A stretch of 64,000 nucleotides of DNA, taken from assembly GCA_000720845.1 (NCBI GenBank), contig JODU01000018.1:1-64000 (forward strand). Reading direction: 5' to 3'. Source of the DNA: Kitasatospora aureofaciens (GTDB taxonomy: Bacteria; Actinomycetota; Actinomycetes; Streptomycetales; Streptomycetaceae). Below, in pieces: positions 33,698 through 43,711 of this stretch (position 1 is the first letter of the stretch; every line of letters starts with the position of its first letter). The notes under the pieces are model-generated. The model made no database searches, was not told the DNA's origin, and saw only the letters and a list, made by a program, of their open reading frames with translations. Position numbers and translations under genes: made by a program.

Positions 33698-34459
33698 TTG
33701 TTGTACGGCGCGATGAAGGTCACCATCGGGGGGTCGCTGAAGCTCACCTTCCGGCCCTGGGTGGAGGGCCTGGAGCACATCCCGGCCGAGGGTCCCGCCA
33801 TTCTGGCGAGCAACCACCTGTCGTTCTCCGACTCGTTCTTCCTGCCCGCCGTCCTCGACCGCAAGGTGACCTTCATCGCCAAGGCCGAGTACTTCAACAC
33901 CCCCGGGGTCAAGGGCCGGCTGACCGCCGCCTTCTTCAAGGGGGTCGGCCAGCTCCCGGTGGACCGCTCCGGTGCGCGCGGCGCGGGGGAGGCCGCCGTC
34001 AAGAGCGGCATGGAGGTCCTGGAGCGCGGTGAGCTGTTCGGCATCTACCCGGAGGGCACGCGCTCTCCGGACGGCCGCCTCTACCGCGGCAAGCCGGGCG
34101 GCCTCGCGCGCGTGGCCCTCGCCACCGGCGCGCCCGTGATCCCGGTCGCCATGATCGACACCGAGAAGATCCAGCCGCCCGGCCAGGTGATGCCGAAGCT
34201 GATGCGGCCCGGCATCCGCATCGGCAAGCCGCTGGACTTCTCCCGCTACCAGGGCATGGAGCACGACCGCTTCGTGCTCCGCGCGGTCACCGACGAGGTC
34301 ATGTACGAGATCATGAAGCTCTCCGGCCAGGAGTACGTCGACATGTACGCGACCGCCATGAAGCGGCAGCTCGCGGACGCGGCGAAGGCCGAGAAGGCGG
34401 CGAAGGCGGCCAAGGCCGAGAAGGCGGCGAAGGCCGAGAAGGACCGGGCCGGGACATAG
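33698..34459 (+). CDS. 1-acyl-sn-glycerol-3-phosphate acyltransferase (PlsC family) with Lys/Ala repeat tail
   Basis: A 253-residue enzyme with motif I NHLSFSDSFF (the HX4D catalytic pair), FIAKAEYF and motif III YPEGTRSPDG, then VIPVAMIDT. It acylates lysophosphatidate or a related lysolipid at the membrane. The start is TTG at 33698 with GGGAGG eight bases upstream. The last 26 residues are repeats of AAKAEK, a highly basic helical tail that may bind acidic lipids or partners. This tail is absent from the family core. Confidence 0.92.
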   Translation: MLYGAMKVTIGGSLKLTFRPWVEGLEHIPAEGPAILASNHLSFSDSFFLPAVLDRKVTFIAKAEYFNTPGVKGRLTAAFFKGVGQLPVDRSGARGAGEAAVKSGMEVLERGELFGIYPEGTRSPDGRLYRGKPGGLARVALATGAPVIPVAMIDTEKIQPPGQVMPKLMRPGIRIGKPLDFSRYQGMEHDRFVLRAVTDEVMYEIMKLSGQEYVDMYATAMKRQLADAAKAEKAAKAAKAEKAAKAEKDRAGT

Positions 34460-34494
34460 CCCGGGCACCGGCTGCCGGGGAGGGGACGGGGGAC

Positions 34495-35736
34495 ATGGCC
34501 AGACGCGAGAGAGTCATGAGGATGTCGGTCGAGCAGCCGCTGTGGCGCGCGCTCGCCGGCTACCGCGTGCTCACCATGCTGTACGCGATCGGCTTCTTCG
34601 CCACCGCCTGGTCCGGCTTCGCCCGCCCCTGGCTCGCCGTCGGCTACTACGCGGTCCTCCTCGTCTGGACCCTGGCCACCCTCCCCAAGCTCGCGAACGC
34701 CGCGAGCTGCACCAAGCGGTTCCTCGCCGCCGACCTCACCGTGGCGCTGGCCGGCATCCTGCTCACGCCCTTCGCCGACGCCCACGAACGCGTCATGGAC
34801 GGCGGCCCGACCCTGCCGTCGATATGGACCGCCGGCTCCGTGCTCGCCTTCGCCGTCAAGGGCGGCTGGCGCTGGGCCGCCGTGGCCTCCACCCTCGTCG
34901 CCGTCGCCAACCTGGTCGAACGCGGCACCCCGGCCCGCGACACCGTCCACAACGTCATCCTCGTCTGGGTCGCCTCCATCGCCATCGGCTACGTCGTCGA
35001 GGTCGCCCGCGCCTCCGAGCGCACCCTCGCGCGCGCCCTGGAGATCGAGGCGGCGACCAGGGAACGCGAGCGGCTCGCCCGGGACATCCACGACAGCGTC
35101 CTCCAGGTGCTGGCGATGGTGCAGCGCCGGGGCGCCGTCATCGGCGGCGAGGCGGCCGAGCTGGGCCGGCTGGCCGGCGAGCAGGAAGTGGCCCTGCGCA
35201 CCCTGGTCTCCGGGGGCCTGGTGCCGGTCTCCCGCGTGTCGGAGGACGCCGCCGAGGGCGCGGTCGTCCGGGTGGTCGAGGAACCGGAGGGCACGGACCC
35301 GGACGGTCCCCTCGACCTGCGCGCCCTGCTCGCCCCGTACGCCGGTTCCCTGGTGAACCTCGCCGAGCCGGGCGCTCCGGTCCTCCTGGCCCCGGACGCC
35401 GCACGGGAGCTCGTCGCCGCCGTGGGCGCCGCGCTGGACAATGTCCGCCGGCACGTCGGCGAGCGGGCGCGCGCCTGGATCCTGGTCGAGGACGAACCGG
35501 ACGAGGTGGTCGTCACCGTCCGCGACGAGGGGCCCGGCATCCCGGACGGGCGGCTCGCCGAGGCCGAGGGCGAGGGACGGCTCGGCGTGGCCCTGTCGAT
35601 CCGCGGGCGGCTGCGCGACCTCGGCGGCACGGCCGAGCTGATCTCGGTGCCCGGACAGGGCACGGAGGTCGAACTGAAGGCACCGAAGAAGACCGTCGGC
35701 ACCACCGCACGGGGGAAGGCAGCGGACCATGAGTGA
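34495..35736 (+). CDS. macS: Sensor histidine kinase MacS
   Basis: A 413-residue sensor. Five to six membrane segments occupy residues about 20-175; the dimerisation domain has His199 in ERLARDIHDSVLQVL, the HisKA_3 type; the HATPase part has AALDNVRRHVG and DEGPGIPDGRL. The partner regulator overlaps it by eight bases. In S. coelicolor the equivalent pair (SCO2121/SCO2120) is MacSR, which affects morphology and actinorhodin production; the assignment rests on gene order and architecture. An ATG at 34516 is an alternative start. Confidence 0.85.
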   Translation: MARRERVMRMSVEQPLWRALAGYRVLTMLYAIGFFATAWSGFARPWLAVGYYAVLLVWTLATLPKLANAASCTKRFLAADLTVALAGILLTPFADAHERVMDGGPTLPSIWTAGSVLAFAVKGGWRWAAVASTLVAVANLVERGTPARDTVHNVILVWVASIAIGYVVEVARASERTLARALEIEAATRERERLARDIHDSVLQVLAMVQRRGAVIGGEAAELGRLAGEQEVALRTLVSGGLVPVSRVSEDAAEGAVVRVVEEPEGTDPDGPLDLRALLAPYAGSLVNLAEPGAPVLLAPDAARELVAAVGAALDNVRRHVGERARAWILVEDEPDEVVVTVRDEGPGIPDGRLAEAEGEGRLGVALSIRGRLRDLGGTAELISVPGQGTEVELKAPKKTVGTTARGKAADHE

Positions 35737-36451
35737 GCAACAGGGCCCTGGGCGGCAGGACCGGGAACGACAGCAGCCCGGCGGACCGGACCCGATCAAG
35801 GTCATGGTGGTCGACGACCACCCGATGTGGCGCGACGCGGTCGCCCGGGACCTGGCCGAGTCCGGCTTCGACGTGGTCGCCACCGCGAGCGACGGCGACC
35901 AGGCGGTGCGCCGCGCCCGGGCCGCCGCCCCCGACGTCCTCGTGCTCGACCTCAACCTGCCCGGCAAGCCCGGCGTCCAGGTCTGCAAGGAGGTCGTCGG
36001 CGCCGACCCGCGGCTGCGCGTCCTCGTGCTCTCGGCGAGCGGGGAGCACGCCGACGTGCTGGAGGCGGTGAAGTCCGGCGCGACCGGCTACCTGCTGAAG
36101 TCGGCCTCCACCGAGGAGCTGCGGGACGCGGTGCGCCGTACGGCCGCCGGTGACCCGGTCTTCACCCCGGGGCTCGCCGGACTGGTCCTCGGCGAGTACC
36201 GCCGCCTCGCCTCCGAGCCCGCCCCCGCCGCGGGCACCGACGACCCCGGCGCGCCCCGGCTCACCGACCGGGAGACCGAGGTGCTGCGCCTGGTCGCCAA
36301 GGGCCTGAGCTACAAGCAGATCGCCGAACGCCTCGTCATCTCCCACCGCACCGTGCAGAACCACGTCCAGAACACCCTCGGCAAGCTCCAGCTGCACAAC
36401 CGGGTGGAGCTGGTGCGGTACGCGATAGAACGGGGTCTGGACGACGCGTGA
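35729..36451 (+). CDS. macR: NarL/LuxR-type response regulator MacR
   Basis: A 240-residue regulator: receiver (about 22-140) with acidic pair VVDDHP, phosphoacceptor Asp74 in LVLDLNLPG and Lys in LLKSAS; LuxR-type helix-turn-helix (about 175-238) with LTDRETEVLRLVAKGLSYKQIAERL and VQNHVQNTLGKLQ. The start overlaps macS, so the two are made together. Confidence 0.87.
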   Translation: MSEQQGPGRQDRERQQPGGPDPIKVMVVDDHPMWRDAVARDLAESGFDVVATASDGDQAVRRARAAAPDVLVLDLNLPGKPGVQVCKEVVGADPRLRVLVLSASGEHADVLEAVKSGATGYLLKSASTEELRDAVRRTAAGDPVFTPGLAGLVLGEYRRLASEPAPAAGTDDPGAPRLTDRETEVLRLVAKGLSYKQIAERLVISHRTVQNHVQNTLGKLQLHNRVELVRYAIERGLDDA

Positions 36452-36508
36452 CCCGCGCGGGACAGTGGCAGTGGCCTCAACCACCCATTGTGGCAAGGGG
36501 ATCACGCG

Positions 36509-37519
<1,011 letters not shown>

Positions 37520-37653
37520 AGACGGTCGACCCGGCGCTGTACGAGGAGGTCGGCGTGTTCTTCGGCTGACGTCCGGCCGGAACGGCTGCTGACCGGCGAC
37601 GGCGGGCCGAGGGCCGTATATTCGGCCCGGAGCCCACCAGGACGGGAGCGGTC

Positions 37654-38649
37654 ATGGAGATCCTTGCCTTCGGCGTCCAGGCCGACGAGAAGCCCCTGAT
37701 CGAGCGGGCCTTCCGCGACCACGAGGACGTCCGCTGCCTGGACGTCTTCCTCAACGAGGACACCGCCCCCATCGCGGCCGGCCACGAGATCGTCTCCACG
37801 TCCGTCAACGCCGACCTCGGCGCGGCCGTCCTGGAGATCCTCGCGGCCGGCGGCACCCGGATGGTGGCCCAGCGCTCCACCGGCTTCAACAACGTCGACC
37901 TGGACACGGCCGAGCGGCTCGGCATGACCGTGGCCCGGGTGTCGTACTACTCGCCGTACTCGGTCGCCGAGTTCGCCTGGGCCCTCGCCATGGCCGTCAA
38001 CCGGCGGATCGTGCGCGCCTGCACCCGCACCCGCGACTTCGACTTCCGCCTCGACGGCCTGATGGGCCGGGACCTGCACGGCCGCACCGCCGGGGTGCTC
38101 GGCACCGGGAAGATCGGCGAGGCCTTCGCCCGGATCGCCCACGGCTTCGGCATGCGCCTGCTCGGCTGGGACGTCGCCGAGAACCCGGCCTGCGCCGAAC
38201 TCGGCATGCGCTACGTCGCCAGGGACGAGCTGCTCGCCCGGTCCGACCTGATCACCCTGCACGTCCCGCTGATGGCCGAGACCCGGCACCTGATCGACGC
38301 TGCCGCGCTGAAGGCGATGCGCGACGACGCCATCCTGATCAACTCCAGCCGCGGCGGCCTGATCGACACCGCGGCCCTCGTCGGCGAGCTGCGCGCGGGC
38401 CGCTTCGCGGGCGTGGGGCTGGACGTGTACGAGGCGGAGGCGGGCCTGTTCTTCCTCGACAGGTCCCTGCAGGCCGTCGAGGACGACACCCTGGCCCGCC
38501 TCGTCACCTTCCCGAACGTCCTGGTCACCTCGCACCAGGCGTACTACACCGAGGACGCCGTCGGTCAGATCGTCGACGCCACGGTGAAGAACGTCCTCGA
38601 CTACCGGGAGGGCCGCCGCTCGGAGAACGTACTGGTCCCGCGGAGCTGA
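37654..38649 (+). CDS. D-2-hydroxyacid dehydrogenase (D-lactate dehydrogenase-like)
   Basis: A 331-residue NAD-dependent enzyme with catalytic and Rossmann domains: VAQRSTGFNNVDL, GVLGTGKIGEAFA (dinucleotide binding), INSSRGGLIDT (substrate Arg), and SHQAYYTEDAV (catalytic His). The FNNVDL, YSPYSVAEFA and GLFFLD features are typical of D-lactate dehydrogenase. It interconverts pyruvate and D-lactate or a similar pair. GGGAG precedes the ATG. The 3' end overlaps the convergent anthranilate synthase gene by 49 bases. Confidence 0.92.
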   Translation: MEILAFGVQADEKPLIERAFRDHEDVRCLDVFLNEDTAPIAAGHEIVSTSVNADLGAAVLEILAAGGTRMVAQRSTGFNNVDLDTAERLGMTVARVSYYSPYSVAEFAWALAMAVNRRIVRACTRTRDFDFRLDGLMGRDLHGRTAGVLGTGKIGEAFARIAHGFGMRLLGWDVAENPACAELGMRYVARDELLARSDLITLHVPLMAETRHLIDAAALKAMRDDAILINSSRGGLIDTAALVGELRAGRFAGVGLDVYEAEAGLFFLDRSLQAVEDDTLARLVTFPNVLVTSHQAYYTEDAVGQIVDATVKNVLDYREGRRSENVLVPRS

Positions 38650-40508
38650 CCGGTCAGCTCCCGCACGATCGCCGCGCCGTTCAGCGTCAGCACCGACTCG
38701 GGGTGGAACTGGACGGCCGCGAAGCCCGGCCCGCGCAGGGCGTGCACCTCGCCGTTCGCCGCACGGCTCACCTCGATGCCCTGGGCGGCAAGCTCCAGGG
38801 CACGCCCGTCGTCGCAGCGCGCGGTGAAGCTGTTGTAGAAGCCGACCGTCTCCGGCCGCCCGAACAGGTCGATCTCCGTCTGCGCACCCTGGTACGGCAC
38901 CTCCTTGCGAGCGGTGTCGAGCCCCAGCTCCGCCGCGATCAGCTCGTGCCCGAGGCAGACGCCGAGGACGCCGTGCCGGTTCGCCCGGAGCACCTCGGCG
39001 GTCAGCGCCCGCAGGAAGCGCATCTTCGGGTCGGCCGGGTCGGCGGGATCGCCGGGGCCGGGCCCCAGCACCACCGGGCCGCCCTCGTGCCCGAGCACCG
39101 CCTCGCGCAGCCCCGGCTCGTCGTACCGCCGCACGCTCACCGCGAGCCCCGACGAGCGCAGCAGGTGCGCGAGCATCGCCGTGAAGGTGTCCTCCGCGTC
39201 GACGACCAGCGCGTGCCCGGTGAGCGCGGCCGACGGCTCCTGCATCCGCAGCCAGAACGGCGCCAGCGAGGAACGGCGCCCGTCCAGCGCGGCCCGCACC
39301 CGGGGGTCGTCCGCCAGCCTCGGCCGCTCCGCCTCCGCGCGCGGCCCAGGCGGACGGACGCCCAGCGCGGCCAGCACCCCGGCCGCCTTGGCGTGGGTCT
39401 CCGCGACCTCGCCCGCCGGGTCCGAGCCGCGCACCAGCGTGGCGCCGACCGGCACCCGCAGCCGCCCCTCGGCGTCGATGTCGGCGGTACGGATCAGGAT
39501 GGGGGAGTCCAGGGTCTGCGCACCGGCCGGCCGCCCCGGCCCGTCCCCCGGGTCGCGCCCGAGCAGGGCCAGCGCGCCCGCGTAGTAGCCCCGCCCGCCG
39601 CTCTCGTGCCGTTCGATCACCCGGCAGGCGTTCTGCACCGGCGAGCCGGTGACCGTCGCCGCGAACATCGTCTCCCGCAGCACCTCCCGCGCGTCCAGGG
39701 AGGACTTGCCGCGCAGCTCGTACTCGGTGTGGGCGAGGTGCGCCATCTCCTTCAGCCGCGGCCCGACGACCACCCCGCCCATGTCGCCGACGGTGCACAT
39801 CATCTTCAGTTCCTCGTCGACGACCATCGACAGCTCCTCGATCTCCTTGCCGTCGGCGAGGAAGTCCAGCAGGTGCTCGGGCGTCGGGCCCTCGGCGGGG
39901 TAGCGGTACGTGCCGCTGATCGGGTTCATGACGACCGTGCCTCCGGACATCCGGACGTGCACCTCGGGGCTCGCCCCGACCAGCGTCCGCTCCCCGGTGT
40001 GCACGACGAACGTCCAGTACGCGCCCCGCTCGCCCTCCAGGAGCCGCCGGAACAGCGCCAGCGCGTCGGCCCGCCCGAACCCCGGGACGCGGCCCTCGTA
40101 GGTCCGCCGGATCACGAAGTTGGCGCCCTCTCCCCGCCCGATCTCCTCGTCGAGGACCCGCCCGACGATCCGCGCGTACTCCTCGTCGCCGACGTCGAAG
40201 CCGCCGCCCTCGACCCGCACCTCGTGCGCGGGCAGCCGGTCCAGCGCCTCGGCGAGCGGGATGTCGTGGCGCTCCTCGGGGGTGAGCATCAGCAGCGGTG
40301 TGCCGTCGTCGCGGACGTCGAAGCCGCGCTCGCGGATCTGCCGGAAGGGGACGAGCGCCAGCCCCTCCTCGGGCAGGCCGGCGAGCCGGTCGTGCTCCGT
40401 GACCGGGCCGACCAGCAGCTCCACCAGGTCGTGGTCGTGGCCGGGGGCCCGGCGGCGGAGCAGGGCGAAGGGGCGGGGGTCGGTCAGCAAGCCGTCGAGC
40501 GGTGTCAT
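38601..40508 (-). CDS. trpEG: Fused anthranilate synthase (component I plus glutamine amidotransferase)
   Basis: A 635-residue fusion. The chorismate-binding component I (about residues 100-400) has VGASPEVHVRMSGGTVVMNPISGTYR, TVGDMGG and SPVQNA; the glutaminase half (about 430-630) has VVLGPGPGDP, the nucleophile in GVCLGHELIA (near 520) and QFHPES. It makes anthranilate from chorismate and glutamine, the first committed step to tryptophan. The ATG at 40508 is chosen; upstream in-frame codons lie in the leader. The leader holds a Trp-rich peptide and terminator, so expression is attenuated by tryptophan supply. Fusion type is as described in Streptomyces trpE(G) genes. Confidence 0.93.
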   Translation of the reverse strand: MTPLDGLLTDPRPFALLRRRAPGHDHDLVELLVGPVTEHDRLAGLPEEGLALVPFRQIRERGFDVRDDGTPLLMLTPEERHDIPLAEALDRLPAHEVRVEGGGFDVGDEEYARIVGRVLDEEIGRGEGANFVIRRTYEGRVPGFGRADALALFRRLLEGERGAYWTFVVHTGERTLVGASPEVHVRMSGGTVVMNPISGTYRYPAEGPTPEHLLDFLADGKEIEELSMVVDEELKMMCTVGDMGGVVVGPRLKEMAHLAHTEYELRGKSSLDAREVLRETMFAATVTGSPVQNACRVIERHESGGRGYYAGALALLGRDPGDGPGRPAGAQTLDSPILIRTADIDAEGRLRVPVGATLVRGSDPAGEVAETHAKAAGVLAALGVRPPGPRAEAERPRLADDPRVRAALDGRRSSLAPFWLRMQEPSAALTGHALVVDAEDTFTAMLAHLLRSSGLAVSVRRYDEPGLREAVLGHEGGPVVLGPGPGDPADPADPKMRFLRALTAEVLRANRHGVLGVCLGHELIAAELGLDTARKEVPYQGAQTEIDLFGRPETVGFYNSFTARCDDGRALELAAQGIEVSRAANGEVHALRGPGFAAVQFHPESVLTLNGAAIVRELTGQLRGTSTFSERRPSR

Positions 40509-40562
40509 GGGTCCGTGTCCTTCTCGGTTCGTGGAGAGGAACGGTCCCGGCCGCACAAACGC

Positions 40563-40589
40563 CGAAGGCCGCCCCTCGGGCGGCCTTCG
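40563..40589 (-). terminator. Attenuator terminator upstream of the anthranilate synthase gene
   Basis: Arms 40578-40589 and 40563-40574 are perfectly complementary (12 bp, CGAAGGCCGCCC type) with a 3-base loop. Read on the minus strand it lies between the Trp leader peptide and the synthase ATG and is followed by GGCGTTTGTG. This is the position expected of the terminator in a ribosome-mediated attenuator. Confidence 0.88.
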
Positions 40590-40610
40590 CGAGTCTTACG
40601 TCACGCGCAG

Positions 40611-40676
40611 TCAGTGGGCCGCCGGATGAGCGGTCCACCACCAGTTCTGGCAGTTCTGGATCGAGTGCGCGAGCAT
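40611..40676 (-). CDS. trpL: Trp leader peptide
   Basis: A 21-residue peptide, MLAHSIQNCQNWWWTAHPAA plus a final His, with three tryptophan codons in a row at residues 12-14. Ribosome stalling at them when charged tRNA-Trp is low should prevent the downstream terminator (40563-40589) from forming. There is no ribosome-binding site, and TAGGGT (40684-40689, minus strand) ends seven bases before the ATG, so the leader mRNA appears to begin at the start codon. A trp attenuator of this kind is known for S. venezuelae trpE(G). Confidence 0.9.
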   Translation of the reverse strand: MLAHSIQNCQNWWWTAHPAAH

Positions 40677-40683
40677 GCCGCCG

Positions 40684-40689
40684 ACCCTA
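40684..40689 (-). promoter_or_regulatory. -10 box of the Trp-leader promoter
   Basis: TAGGGT on the minus strand, seven bases before the trpL ATG. Position and the lack of a ribosome site point to a leaderless leader transcript. No clear -35 is seen. Confidence 0.55.
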
Positions 40690-40720
40690 GCGCATCCGCG
40701 CGCGGGCCGACGGCGGTTCG

Positions 40721-43549
40721 CTAGATGATCATGCCGTACGTGTTCCAGCCGCCGCCGACCCTGGCGCGGGCCTTGAACGGCGCAGAGGCGCCGCCGGTGC
40801 CCTGGTAGAACCACAGCACGCCGTCCTTGTCGCGGGCGATCAGGTCCGGCACGCCGTCGCGGTTCAGGTCGCTCGGCCCGTTCAGCACGTCGTAGGCCGA
40901 CCAGCCGCCGCCGACCCTGCTGCGGCCCTCGAACGGCGACGCGGCGTTGCCGGTGCCCTTGTAGAGCCACAGGACACCGCTCTTGTCCCGCGCGATCAGG
41001 TCCGCCTTGCCGTCACCGGTGAGGTCGCCGGTGTCGGTCAGCGTGTTGTAGACCGACCAGCCGCCGCCGACCCTGGACTTGGTCTCGAAGGGCGCGGAGG
41101 TGCTGCCGGTGCCCTTGTAGAGCCAGAGCACGCCGCTCTTGTCGCGGGCGATCAGGTCGGGCTTGCCGTCACCCGAGAGGTCCCGGGCGCCGATGACCGT
41201 GTCGTAGGCGGACCAGCCGCCGCCGACCCGGGTGCGGGCCGCGAAGGGCTTCGCCAGGTCACCGCTGCCCTTGTAGTACCAGAGCACGCCGCTCTTGTCG
41301 CGGGCCACCACGTCGCCGGTGCCGTCGGCGCGCAGCGCCGTCATCGTCGTCACCGCGTTGTAGGTGTTCCAGCCGCCACCGACGCGGAAGCGGCCGAAGA
41401 ACGGCGAGGACGCGCTGCCGGTGCCCTGGTACTGCCACAGCACGCCCGACGCGTCCCGGCCGAGGACGTCGTACCGGTCGGTGCCGGCGTCGGGCGCGGT
41501 GCCCTTGGCCAGCTGGACGTCGGCCGTGCGGACGTAGCCGATGCGGTGGTTGAAGCGGATCGGGTAGTACGTGGTGCTGCCCACGACCACCGTGCGCGAG
41601 CCCTCGCCCGAGCCGTCGATGTTGCCGCTGTTGTAGTACGAGCCCTTCAGGGCCCCACCGGCCAGCGCGTACTTCTGCCCGGCCAGGACGCCGTACTTGG
41701 TCAGCGACTCGTTGTTCTTGCTCTGGACCGGCACTCCGGTGCCCGCGTACGCGCTGTCCTCGGGGTAGGCGCGCCCGTACACCGGGACGGAGCTGGACCC
41801 CGCCTTGGGCGTGACGACGTCCGGGGTGCCGACGGGGGTGGCGAACTGGCCGCTCCGGTTGGAGAACCAGGCCTTCTTGCCGCCGTACCAGATGGCCGTC
41901 CAGTCCTGCCGGGCCTCGGCGACCACGAACTCGCCGCCGGCCAGGACCTTGTTGCCCCAGTTCCAGCCCTCGGTCCAGGTCTGGCTGCCCAGGTACGGGT
42001 CGGTGAGCGTGGCCGAGGAGGTGGACGGCGAGGAGTACAGGTAGGTGAAGTTCGCCGGCTGCTGGGGGACCGAGGAGCCGCTGTTGGTGATCTTCGGCTG
42101 GTTGGCCGTGGTGAACGGCGGAACGACGCGGATCACCTGGCCGGCCTTGTACGGGCCGCCCGGGCCCTCGGCGCCGGTGGGGGCGCCCAGCAGGCCCATG
42201 TAGTGGTTCCAGTCCCAGAAGGGGCCCGGGTCCCAGTGCTGGGACTTCACGTTGCCGTCCAGGACGCCCGGGACCTCGTCGTGGCCGAGGATGTGCTCAC
42301 GGTCCAGCGGGATGTCGTACTTGCCGGCCAGGTACTTCACCAGCGCGGCCGAGGACTCGTACTGCGGCTCGGTGTACCAGCTGCCGTCCTTGATCGCGTA
42401 ACCCTCGTGCTCGATGCCGATCGAGTGCATGTTGAGGGTCTTGTTGGCCGCGTGCCACGCCTCGTTCTTCGTCTCGACCAGCTGGGTGACCAGACCGTCG
42501 GAGGCGCGGATCAGGTAGTGCGCGCTGGCGTACGACAGGGAGTTCTGGAAGACGCCCAGGGCGCTGCTGTAGCTGCCCTCGGTGTCGTGGATCACGATCG
42601 AGGTGATCTCGTGTCCGGCCGTGGGGCGGCTCGCGATGTTGTAGTTGCCCCAGTCGTCGATGGCGCCGTTCTGTTTGTAGGCGGCGGGACGGAAGTCGCA
42701 GTGCAGACCGGACGGGCACTCGGGGGCCGGGGCGGCGGAGGCCGCGGCCAGCTCCAGGTCCGTCGTCTTCTGCGGCTTCACCGCCGGGTCGGCCGGCAGG
42801 CTGAGCGACTGGCCGTCGGCGGTGACGCGCTGCTCACCGGTCTTGATCGACTCGAACACGCGCTGCGCGAAGAGCTGCGCGCCCTTGGTGTCGGGGGCCT
42901 GACTGGCGCGGGCCACCGCCGGGTACCAGGCGCCGGGGTCCTCGGGCAGCGAACCGGTCGCGTCCTTCTGGTACTTGGCCAGCAGCGCGGCGCCGGCCCG
43001 GATGCTCTCGCCGGTGTCGCTCTGCACCTTCTCGGCCGACGCGTCGATGAGGCCGGCCGCCTCGTCCAGGGTGTGCAGCCGCGGGTCGTCGGTGTCGACG
43101 GGCTCCTCGTCGAGGCTCTTGAGCGCCTTGTCGGCGTCGAAGTGCTTCTCGACGACCGGGTCGCCGCTGCGGTTCATGTGCTCGAGCCGGTGCTCGCGCT
43201 CCTCGGCGGCGCCGTCGTTCTCGAGACTGTCCGCGTCGACGTCCGTGAGGCCCATGACGTTGTACGCGCCGGTGGTGCTCGGCAGCCCGTCGTGGTCCTC
43301 CCAGCGCGTCTGCCGGTAGGAGACCGCCATCAGGACGCTCTGCGGGACGTCGAACTCCTCGGCGGCCTGCTCGAACTCGCTCTGCAGGCGGGCTCCCGGG
43401 GCCACCGCGGCCTGGGCCTGGTCCCCGCCGAGCAGGCCCGGCGAGGCCAGGGCCAGGCCGCCGGCCGTGGCGGCGACGGCCACCGCCGAGGCGACGCCGT
43501 AGACGAGCAGTCTCTTCTTCTTGCGGTCTCTGCGATGATCCGCGCTCAA
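40721..43549 (-). CDS. Secreted N-acetylmuramoyl-L-alanine amidase with C-terminal FG-GAP/VCBS-like repeats
   Basis: A 942-residue exported protein. Signal peptide (KKKRLLVYGVASAVAVAATA), a helical N-terminal region (about 60-270), an Amidase_2 domain (about 310-460) with zinc ligands in IVIHDTEGS, SIGIEHEGYA and the ILGHDEVPG/HWDPGPFW region, SH3-like linker parts, and five tandem repeats of about 48 residues (about 690-942) of the form RDKSGVLWLYKGTG...RVGGGWSVY...DLTGDGKADL. The DxDGxxD-like Asp/Gly stretches suggest calcium binding. It cuts the muramic acid-alanine bond in peptidoglycan. The start is TTG behind GGGGTGGGG. Not a phage gene by context. Confidence 0.92.
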   Translation of the reverse strand: MSADHRRDRKKKRLLVYGVASAVAVAATAGGLALASPGLLGGDQAQAAVAPGARLQSEFEQAAEEFDVPQSVLMAVSYRQTRWEDHDGLPSTTGAYNVMGLTDVDADSLENDGAAEEREHRLEHMNRSGDPVVEKHFDADKALKSLDEEPVDTDDPRLHTLDEAAGLIDASAEKVQSDTGESIRAGAALLAKYQKDATGSLPEDPGAWYPAVARASQAPDTKGAQLFAQRVFESIKTGEQRVTADGQSLSLPADPAVKPQKTTDLELAAASAAPAPECPSGLHCDFRPAAYKQNGAIDDWGNYNIASRPTAGHEITSIVIHDTEGSYSSALGVFQNSLSYASAHYLIRASDGLVTQLVETKNEAWHAANKTLNMHSIGIEHEGYAIKDGSWYTEPQYESSAALVKYLAGKYDIPLDREHILGHDEVPGVLDGNVKSQHWDPGPFWDWNHYMGLLGAPTGAEGPGGPYKAGQVIRVVPPFTTANQPKITNSGSSVPQQPANFTYLYSSPSTSSATLTDPYLGSQTWTEGWNWGNKVLAGGEFVVAEARQDWTAIWYGGKKAWFSNRSGQFATPVGTPDVVTPKAGSSSVPVYGRAYPEDSAYAGTGVPVQSKNNESLTKYGVLAGQKYALAGGALKGSYYNSGNIDGSGEGSRTVVVGSTTYYPIRFNHRIGYVRTADVQLAKGTAPDAGTDRYDVLGRDASGVLWQYQGTGSASSPFFGRFRVGGGWNTYNAVTTMTALRADGTGDVVARDKSGVLWYYKGSGDLAKPFAARTRVGGGWSAYDTVIGARDLSGDGKPDLIARDKSGVLWLYKGTGSTSAPFETKSRVGGGWSVYNTLTDTGDLTGDGKADLIARDKSGVLWLYKGTGNAASPFEGRSRVGGGWSAYDVLNGPSDLNRDGVPDLIARDKDGVLWFYQGTGGASAPFKARARVGGGWNTYGMII
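40733..41470 (-). repeat. Five tandem coding repeats of about 144 bp in the amidase gene
   Basis: The blocks encoding RVGGGW...RDKSGVLW recur about every 144 bases with strong nucleotide identity among the inner copies. They encode the C-terminal FG-GAP/VCBS-like domain. Repeat-number variation by recombination is possible. Confidence 0.8.
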
Positions 43550-43576
43550 AACCCCACCCCGATATGTGCTCGATAT

Positions 43577-43604
43577 GAATTCGAGTTGCCCGCGATTCGA
43601 ATTC
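43577..43604. promoter_or_regulatory. AT-rich inverted repeat between amidase and DAHP synthase genes
   Basis: GAATTCGA (43577-43584) and TCGAATTC (43597-43604) form an exact 8-bp inverted repeat with 12 bases between, 28 bases upstream of the amidase start. Its A/T content is unlike its surroundings. Possible operator; no known regulator assigned. Confidence 0.5.
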
Positions 43605-43711
43605 GAAGGCGCGTGAGACTACCAATGCGGCTACGGCGGCCCGCACCGGGGTCCCGTCTCACCTGTCGAGCCACGCGAAAACCGTGTGACGCGACCCCGT
43701 AGTGTTGAGGG

